From a virus: DNA of 30,523 nucleotides. Location: the IMG/VR virus record IMGVR_UViG_3300017783_000123, positions 1 to 30,523 of that record. One strand, 5' to 3'. Every line of letters starts with the position of its first letter. Positions within the stretch are counted from its first letter, which is position 1. Both the position numbers and the translations under genes were made by a program. The notes under the pieces were generated by a model that had not been told where the DNA came from, did not search any database, and saw only the letters and a list, made by a program, of their open reading frames with translations. Positions 25,332 through 30,523 of this stretch are shown piece after piece.

Positions 25332-26837
25332 ATGTCAGAAACATTTTCAAAAATAATTTTAACAAAAAGTGGTGTCTCACAGGCTCAGCCAGCGGCTGCA
25401 GATTTAGATTATGGTGAACTTGCTATTAATTATAGTGATGGAAGACTTTTCTTTAAGGATAGTGATAACACAATCACTACGATAGCATCGAGTCAAGAGT
25501 TATCTAGCCTCAATTCACACAAGAATAATATAAATAATCCTCATAATGTTACGGCGTCTCAATTGGGATTACAAAACTTTGTAGACTTATCGCCTAGCAC
25601 TTTGGAAACATCACAAACTACATTACTAGCTTTGGCTGAAAAAGCAGATCAAAGCGAGACTTATACTAAAGCCGAAGTTGATGCAAATATTTCCAGTGGA
25701 ATTACTGATAAGATAACACTTGATAATCTAAGTGTTGGGCCAACCGAACAACCTAATGGTAATGGTGCATTATCTTATGATCCACTGAATGGTGAATTCA
25801 CATATACTCCGCCTGCCCTTGATACCGAGTTCTTTCGTGAAAGTATAAGTGTTGGAGCAACCGCGGCTCCAAATGGTGGTGGTGGTCTTACATATAATAA
25901 TAGTAATGGTGAATTCACATACACTCCGCCGGGAGTTAGCGATCTGACATCCATATCTGTTGCATCCCAAGCCAGTCCTTTAGGTAATGGTGGGATTGCA
26001 TTTAATAGTTCTAATGGTGAATTAACATATACTCCACCCGTTATAAACAGCTTAACCAATCTAGGAGACGTAGATTTCGGTAGCAACAAGATTTTGTATT
26101 CTAATCATTATGCTACTACAAACGATCTACCAAGTGCTTCTACATATCATGGTATGTTTGCCCACGTTCATTCAACGGGTAAAGGATATTTTGCACACGC
26201 AGGTAATTGGGTAGAACTTGCAAATTATTCTGATATTCCAAATGGACTTAATGGTCTTGGCGAAGTCATTAATGAAGATAGATTCATTGTATCGACTGGT
26301 ACTGGAGCATTTGAATATCAATCAGGTACTACTGTGAGAGATAGTCTCGGATTAGGTGTGGATGATACTCCAGAATTTGATGGAATTGATTTGGATGGTG
26401 GTGACTTAGTCTTAGATATTGTAGGTAATACTAAGATAACTACTTCAGGTCCTCCTAATCAGATTGATTTTGAGTTTGATGATGGTCTGAATACTAATAC
26501 AAGTGAGTCTAAATTACAGATATCATATGATGTGGTAAATGGTAATGGGGCAATTGCTCCAACCACAAATGATGATATTGATTTGGGTTCTAGTAGTAGT
26601 AAATTTAGAACTTTACATGCCGACTCTATAGAGTTATCTGATCTGATTGTAACTGGTGGTAGTTTAGGTTTTTACGGCACTGCCGGACAAAATCAACCCG
26701 ATACCAACAGCGGGAGTGCAACACACGTTTCTAACACTACGTTCGGCAGCTCAAGTGTAAATATAAATGATACATTTGATGGATATACATTATCACAAGT
26801 TGTTAGGGCTCTAAGAGATTTAGGTTTATTGGCTTAA
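25332..26837 (+). CDS. Fibre-like virion protein with beta repeats
   Basis: 501 residues. The N-terminus (FSKIILTKSGVSQAQPAAAD, LDYGELAINYSDGRLFFKD) is a well-known start of phage fibre and appendage proteins. Residues about 130-236 hold three copies of a 36-39-residue unit (SVGPTEQPNGNGALSY-NGEFTYTPP type). The middle has FVHVHST-like sequence with YHGMFAHVHSTGKGYFAHAG, and the C-terminus ends SQVVRALRDLGLLA, a frequent closing motif of marine phage fibres. It probably forms a trimeric appendage together with the preceding fibre. Binding partner and receptor are unknown. Confidence 0.7.
   Translation: MSETFSKIILTKSGVSQAQPAAADLDYGELAINYSDGRLFFKDSDNTITTIASSQELSSLNSHKNNINNPHNVTASQLGLQNFVDLSPSTLETSQTTLLALAEKADQSETYTKAEVDANISSGITDKITLDNLSVGPTEQPNGNGALSYDPLNGEFTYTPPALDTEFFRESISVGATAAPNGGGGLTYNNSNGEFTYTPPGVSDLTSISVASQASPLGNGGIAFNSSNGELTYTPPVINSLTNLGDVDFGSNKILYSNHYATTNDLPSASTYHGMFAHVHSTGKGYFAHAGNWVELANYSDIPNGLNGLGEVINEDRFIVSTGTGAFEYQSGTTVRDSLGLGVDDTPEFDGIDLDGGDLVLDIVGNTKITTSGPPNQIDFEFDDGLNTNTSESKLQISYDVVNGNGAIAPTTNDDIDLGSSSSKFRTLHADSIELSDLIVTGGSLGFYGTAGQNQPDTNSGSATHVSNTTFGSSSVNINDTFDGYTLSQVVRALRDLGLLA
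25718..26040 (+). repeat. Three in-frame repeats (108-117 bases) in fibre gene
   Basis: The core AATGGTGAATTCACATATAC (start 25788) recurs at 25905 with one change and at 26013 with a few changes. The spacings are 117 and 108 bases, both multiples of three. Each unit encodes a NGEFTYTPP or NGELTYTPP end. Confidence 0.8.
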
Positions 26838-26845
26838 TATAATCT

Positions 26846-26853
26846 TATAAATA
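26846..26853 (+). promoter_or_regulatory. Late promoter TATAAATA, 5 bases before the ATG at 26859
   Basis: It fills most of the 21-base gap before the 112-residue gene and would drive the neck and terminase genes that follow, since no other octamer is seen between here and the window end. Confidence 0.65.
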
Positions 26854-26858
26854 GTTAT

Positions 26859-27197
26859 ATGGCTTCATATAAAAATTTATTCATCGATCAAGGATCGGAT
26901 TTTAATGTCACTATTGATCTTGATCCAATAGTTGGTTCATTAGTTTTGACCAATTATTTGGGAGTAGGACAGATCAGAAAGACATACAATTCAATTACAA
27001 AGACTGATTTTACGATCACACTTGATACGATTAATAAAAAGTTAGTCTGTAATCTCGACTCGACTAAAACAGCCGCATTGAAGCAAGGGAGATATCTTTA
27101 TGATATTGAAATACATTCACCCGATTCTCCTTCAATCATCACAAGAGTGATTGAAGGACAAGTAGAAGTCACGCCTCGTGTGACAATTGTAACATAA
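26859..27197 (+). CDS. Small beta-rich virion-associated protein
   Basis: 112 residues. The sequence is a series of strands: FIDQGSDFNVTIDLDPIVG, VGQIRKTYNS, DFTITLDTINKKLVCNLDST, GRYLYDIEIHSPDS and VIEGQVEVTPRVTIV. This looks like a single Ig-like sandwich of the kind found at the N-terminus of baseplate and fibre-associated proteins. Related short proteins occur before gp13 in marine T4-like phages, as far as I recall, but without a proven role. It stands at the border between fibre genes and neck genes and has its own late promoter. Confidence 0.65.
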   Translation: MASYKNLFIDQGSDFNVTIDLDPIVGSLVLTNYLGVGQIRKTYNSITKTDFTITLDTINKKLVCNLDSTKTAALKQGRYLYDIEIHSPDSPSIITRVIEGQVEVTPRVTIVT

Positions 27198-27210
27198 TAT
27201 AACTAGAGAT

Positions 27211-27963
27211 ATGGCTAAACCAAATTCAAGACAAGATTTAATTGACTATTGCATGCGCTCCTTGGGTGCACCAGTGATCGAAATCAATGTGGATGAAGAT
27301 CAAGTTTCTGATCGTATAGATGAGGCAATTCAATTTTATCAAGAATACCATTCAGATGCCGTTGTCAGAACTTATCTCAAACATAAGATTACGCAGGATG
27401 ATATAGATAATCGATATATCACTCTACCAGATGAGTTGCTTTTTGTGAATAGAATTTTTCCTATTGATGGTGGAACAACTGGTACAGGAATGTTCTCAGT
27501 AGACTATCAGATTCATCTTAATGATATATTTGATCTGAATAATGTCGCTGGAGGATTGCTAAACTACGAGATGACTCAGCAGTATCTTTCATTAATCGAC
27601 CGACAGATTAGTGGTATGCAACACATCTCGACATTTACAAGACATGCTAATAGATTGGCAATTGAAATTGATTGGGCTGCTAATCTTTCTGTTGATACAT
27701 ATATTATTGTTGAGGGTTATCAATCACTCAATCCAGAAACATATACAGAGGTTTATAATGATAGATTCCTCAAAAAATATACCACTGCTCTTATTAAAAG
27801 ACAATGGGGACTGAATCTAATTAAATTTGAAGGTATGCAACTTCCGGGCGGAGTTACTTTAAATGGTCGCCAAATTTATGACGACGCTGTACAAGATATT
27901 GAAAAGATTGAAGAACAGATGCAACTTACCTACGAGATGCCTCCTCACTTCTTTGTTGGGTAA
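27211..27963 (+). CDS. 13: gp13 neck protein
   Basis: 250 residues (T4 gp13 is 309). The N-terminal pattern KPNSRQDLIDYCMRSLGAPV with IEINVDEDQVSDRIDEAIQF and YQEYHSDAV is diagnostic of gp13 in marine T4-like phages, and the C-terminal YNDRFLKKYTTALIKRQWG with GVTLNGRQIYDDA also fits. gp13 and gp14 form the neck ring complex that closes the filled head and accepts the tail. gp14 follows after six bases. A weak AGAG Shine-Dalgarno-like sequence lies just before the ATG. Confidence 0.93.
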   Translation: MAKPNSRQDLIDYCMRSLGAPVIEINVDEDQVSDRIDEAIQFYQEYHSDAVVRTYLKHKITQDDIDNRYITLPDELLFVNRIFPIDGGTTGTGMFSVDYQIHLNDIFDLNNVAGGLLNYEMTQQYLSLIDRQISGMQHISTFTRHANRLAIEIDWAANLSVDTYIIVEGYQSLNPETYTEVYNDRFLKKYTTALIKRQWGLNLIKFEGMQLPGGVTLNGRQIYDDAVQDIEKIEEQMQLTYEMPPHFFVG

Positions 27964-27969
27964 TATATT

Positions 27970-28875
27970 ATGCCAAGAAATCAATATTTCAGTTTGGGCA
28001 CAACGTCTGAGAAGAGCCTCTATGAAGATATAGTCATAGAAGGTCTTCGCATATACGGTCATGATGTCTATTATCTTCCAAGGACAATCATCAATAAAGA
28101 TGGTGTTTTCAATGAAGCTGCTTTAAATGAATTTGGTGAAGCCTTCCAAGTTGAAATGTATGTTGAAAATATTGACGGTTTCGAAGGAGAAGGAGACATA
28201 CTTTCTAAGTTTGGTTTAGAAATGAGAGATCAAATGAAACTTGTTGTTTCCAATCGTAGATGGGAGCAGCTCGTGGGAAGATTTCAACCTAATGCTGAAG
28301 CTAGACCTCAAGAAGGTGATCTAATCTACTTTCCACTCGTAAAAGGATTATTTGAAATTCGTTATGTTGAAGAGGAAACACCATTCTATCAGTTACAAAA
28401 TATTCCAACATTCAAATTGAGTTGTGAATTATTTGAATATAGTAATGAAGCAATTGATACTGGAGTTGAAGAGATTGATGTATTTGAAACTAAATTTGCA
28501 AGTAGGACTACTCTTACATTAGGAACAGGAACAGGAACATTTGCCACAGGAGAAGATGTCACACAAACAGTTTCTTCTCTAACCATAAGTGGAGAAGTCG
28601 CTGAACTAAGAACTAATGAAATTGATTTAGTTGGTATTACATCAAGTGATGGTACTAATGTATCCTTTAGTGTAACAGGAGGCTCTAATGGTGATCTAGT
28701 AGGTTCGACAAGTGGCGCGTCTTATGCAATTCTATCACGAGATTCTGACTTTAAAAATATAGATGACATTGATCCATTTGCAGATAATGAAGAAATAGAA
28801 TCCTTTGTAAGAGAAGGTAACTTCATAGATTTTAGTGAAACAAATCCATTTGGAATACCAGACACAACATTATAA
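27970..28875 (+). CDS. 14: gp14 neck protein
   Basis: 301 residues (T4 gp14 is 256). YEDIVIEGLRIYGHDVYYLP, FQVEMYVENIDGFEGEGDIL, SKFGLEMRDQMKLVVSNRRW and PQEGDLIYFPLVKGLFEIRY are the conserved gp14 blocks. Residues 181-262 are an extra beta-rich stretch (GTGTGTFATGEDVTQ onward) that resembles one in the gp53-type protein. gp14 partners gp13 in the neck. The stop overlaps the gp15 start by one base (TAATG). Confidence 0.92.
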   Translation: MPRNQYFSLGTTSEKSLYEDIVIEGLRIYGHDVYYLPRTIINKDGVFNEAALNEFGEAFQVEMYVENIDGFEGEGDILSKFGLEMRDQMKLVVSNRRWEQLVGRFQPNAEARPQEGDLIYFPLVKGLFEIRYVEEETPFYQLQNIPTFKLSCELFEYSNEAIDTGVEEIDVFETKFASRTTLTLGTGTGTFATGEDVTQTVSSLTISGEVAELRTNEIDLVGITSSDGTNVSFSVTGGSNGDLVGSTSGASYAILSRDSDFKNIDDIDPFADNEEIESFVREGNFIDFSETNPFGIPDTTL

Positions 28876-29633
28876 TGCTTACAGGAACACACTTTTATAA
28901 TCAGACACTTAAGAAATCTGTTTCAGTTTTTGGAACGATCTTCAATAATATTCGTATAGTTAAACATGGCGGAGTTGAGGAAAGAGTACCAATTTCATAT
29001 GGACCGAGACAAAAGTTTTTGGCTAGACTTGAGCAGTCAAGTAGTAGAGATGAGCATATTGCAATAAAGGTGCCCAGAATGAGTTTTGAGATTACTGATC
29101 TATCTTACGATTCTTCAATCAGTCTTAATAAGATGAATAAGACATATCATTCATCTTCTGATTCATTTATTTCTAGAGATTCTCTAAGTCAAAGTGTGCC
29201 ATATACTTTGTCTATTGAATTAAATATAATTTCGAAGACTCAAGATGAGGCTCTTCAGATAGTTGAACAGATTTTACCTACATTTACACCAGAATATACT
29301 GTAGGAATTACTAATATGAATGGGCCTGATAAAACGGTCGATGTTCCTATTATATTAAATAGTGTTTCTATTCCTAACGAATATGAAGGTGATTTTGAAT
29401 CCAGAGGTACTATAATTTATACATTAAGTTTTACAATGAAAGTAAGATTCATTGGACCAATTGCACCGAAGGCTATCATACGAGATGTTTCGACAAACTT
29501 ATTTGGTGACATAAAAGAAGATGGTGAACAGACTCCTATTGGTCGAGTAAAAACTGAACTGGGTTCATCTAGTGATACTCCTTTTGATTTTACAACAATT
29601 ACAACATTTGGCTTTGATGATGATTCTCCGTAA
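28875..29633 (+). CDS. 15: gp15 tail terminator / sheath stabiliser
   Basis: 252 residues (T4 gp15 is 272). HFYNQTLKKSVSVFGTIFNN parallels the T4 start FYNSSFRRYATLMGDLFSN, and RVPISYGPRQKFLARLEQ, RMSFEITDLSYD, PYTLSIELNIISKTQDEALQ with IVEQILPTFTP match T4 blocks in order (T4: IVEQILPYFQP). gp15 forms the ring that ends the tail and joins it to the neck. One-base overlaps on both sides couple gp14, gp15 and gp16. Confidence 0.94.
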   Translation: MLTGTHFYNQTLKKSVSVFGTIFNNIRIVKHGGVEERVPISYGPRQKFLARLEQSSSRDEHIAIKVPRMSFEITDLSYDSSISLNKMNKTYHSSSDSFISRDSLSQSVPYTLSIELNIISKTQDEALQIVEQILPTFTPEYTVGITNMNGPDKTVDVPIILNSVSIPNEYEGDFESRGTIIYTLSFTMKVRFIGPIAPKAIIRDVSTNLFGDIKEDGEQTPIGRVKTELGSSSDTPFDFTTITTFGFDDDSP

Positions 29634-30049
29634 TGAAAACACAAAAAGATATTTTAGCTGCACTTGAAACAAACCTTCCACAACAACTAAAAAAGATAAA
29701 AACTGAGGTAGCTCAGACAGAAATCGTCGTTGATACTGAGGAAGATTATATTTATTCAAGAGAAAAGATTAAAGAATTAATCGAAAAGGCAGAAGAAGCT
29801 ATCGATACTATGATGGCTCTTGCAAGTGAGACTGAACATCCTAGAGCCTTCGAAGTGCTTTCTGGAATGTTTAAGACTACTACTGATATGATGGATCAAC
29901 TTATAACTTTACAAAAGAAGAGAAAAGAATTAACACAATCAGAAGAACAAAAAGCCATCGCTTCTGGTAGTACTACAAATAATGCAATCTTTGTTGGTTC
30001 TACAACTGAACTACAAAAGTTTTTGAGTAAGAATAATAATGCTGATTAA
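29633..30049 (+). CDS. 16: gp16 terminase small subunit
   Basis: 138 residues (T4 gp16 is 164). The central region IYSREKIKELIEKAEEAIDT with MMALASETEHPRAFEVLSGM and FKTTTDMMDQLITLQKKRKE is the coiled-coil core typical of T4-type small terminases, which form rings on DNA and stimulate the large subunit. It lies directly before gp17 and overlaps it by 11 bases, as expected. It starts by a TAATG overlap with gp15. Confidence 0.93.
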   Translation: MKTQKDILAALETNLPQQLKKIKTEVAQTEIVVDTEEDYIYSREKIKELIEKAEEAIDTMMALASETEHPRAFEVLSGMFKTTTDMMDQLITLQKKRKELTQSEEQKAIASGSTTNNAIFVGSTTELQKFLSKNNNAD

Positions 30050-30523
30050 TGGTGAAAAAGGTTACCTCGGCAATAATTTAGTTAAGCGCGATGGTGTAAA
30101 AGATAGCTTCACAAAAGAGGAAGTTGGGGAATATGTAAAGTGCATGAAAGACCCAATATACTTTGCAGAGAAGTATATTAAGGTCATCTCACTTGATGAT
30201 GGACTGGTTGAATTTAAACCTTATGATTATCAAGAAAGAATGTTTAATCATTTTAATGATAATAGATTCTCCATTGTTCTTGCTTGCCGCCAATCAGGCA
30301 AATCTATAAGTACAGTAATTTATATTCTATGGTATGCAGTATTTCATCCAGAAAAGACTATTGCTATTCTAGCCAATAAAGGTGCCACTGCAAGAGAGAT
30401 GTTATCTCGTGTTACACTTGCCCTTGAGAATCTTCCATTCTTTCTTCAGCCAGGATGTAAGGCATTAAATAAAGGTAATATCACATTTGCAAATAATACA
30501 AAGATCATTGCAGCTGCTACATC
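30039..30523 (+). CDS. 17: gp17 terminase large subunit, N-terminal part
   Basis: The first 161 residues of the packaging motor; the gene continues beyond the window. It begins MLINGEKGYLGNNLVKRDGV, then DPIYFAEKYIKVISLDDGLV, FKPYDYQERMF, and the Walker A motif CRQSGKS (residues 83-89; T4 has SRQLGKT), followed by FHPEKTIAILANKGATAREM, as in the ATPase domain of gp17. The Walker B and nuclease parts are outside the window. The N-terminal region before Walker A is about 78 residues shorter than in T4. The ATG at 30039 lies inside the end of gp16; the ATG at 30049 is in another frame and stops after ten codons. Confidence 0.95.
   Translation, partial: MLINGEKGYLGNNLVKRDGVKDSFTKEEVGEYVKCMKDPIYFAEKYIKVISLDDGLVEFKPYDYQERMFNHFNDNRFSIVLACRQSGKSISTVIYILWYAVFHPEKTIAILANKGATAREMLSRVTLALENLPFFLQPGCKALNKGNITFANNTKIIAAAT

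Noticed and set aside
30049-30081. ATG at 30049 (TAATG overlap with gp16) as the gp17 start
   Set aside because: That frame stops after ten codons; the terminase frame begins at ATG 30039.
1-30523. tRNA genes, CRISPR arrays, insertion sequences, integrase or attachment sites
   Set aside because: Nothing resembling any of these was seen; the window is filled with virion and packaging genes.

Overview
The window is part of the structural (late) gene region of a T4-like myovirus. It is AT-rich and densely packed, with almost no intergenic space, no tRNA genes, no insertion sequences and no bacterial housekeeping genes. The order gp53-gp27-gp5-gp25-gp6-X-gp8-fibres-gp13-gp14-gp15-gp16-gp17 is typical of marine T4-like phages (cyanomyoviruses and pelagimyophages). 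The gp5 without a lysozyme domain and the very large fibre-region protein also fit that group. The host cannot be read from this window because no host-diagnostic or auxiliary metabolic gene is present.

Layout. (1) 2-295: the 3' end of a probable gp32 single-stranded DNA-binding protein, closed by a strong intrinsic terminator (320-351). (2) 354-5322, minus strand: gp4-like head-completion nuclease, a gp2-like candidate, a gp19-fold tail-tube-type protein, gp26, a small overlapping ORF in the -1 frame, and an 815-residue probable tape measure protein. (3) 5349-14030, plus strand: gp48-like tube cap, a long gp53-type wedge protein, gp27-like hub, gp5-like spike, gp25, gp6 and a 390-residue protein in the place of gp7. 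(4) 14072-27197: gp8, then fibre and large virion proteins of 677, 1723, 67, 748, 501 and 112 residues, where T4 has gp9 to gp12 and wac. (5) 27211 to the end: neck proteins gp13, gp14 and gp15, then terminase gp16 and the start of gp17.

Expression signals. T4-type late promoter octamers (TATAAATA) occur on both strands. Seven of them sit exactly 5 or 6 bases before an ATG, so with T4 spacing the transcripts would be leaderless. Two more face each other in the 26-base gap between gp4 and gp48, and each overlaps the start codon of the opposite gene. Most remaining genes are joined by stop-start overlaps (TAATG or ATG before the stop) with poor Shine-Dalgarno sequences.

The most interesting signal is at the end of gp26. 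A T TTT TTT heptamer lies three codons before the stop, and a -1 shift there opens a 61-codon extension ending inside the start of the tape-measure gene. This is the layout of the G/GT tail-assembly-chaperone frameshift of other tailed phages. The second notable signal is a pair of arginine/tryptophan/tyrosine-rich segments that bracket one domain of the 1723-residue virion protein.
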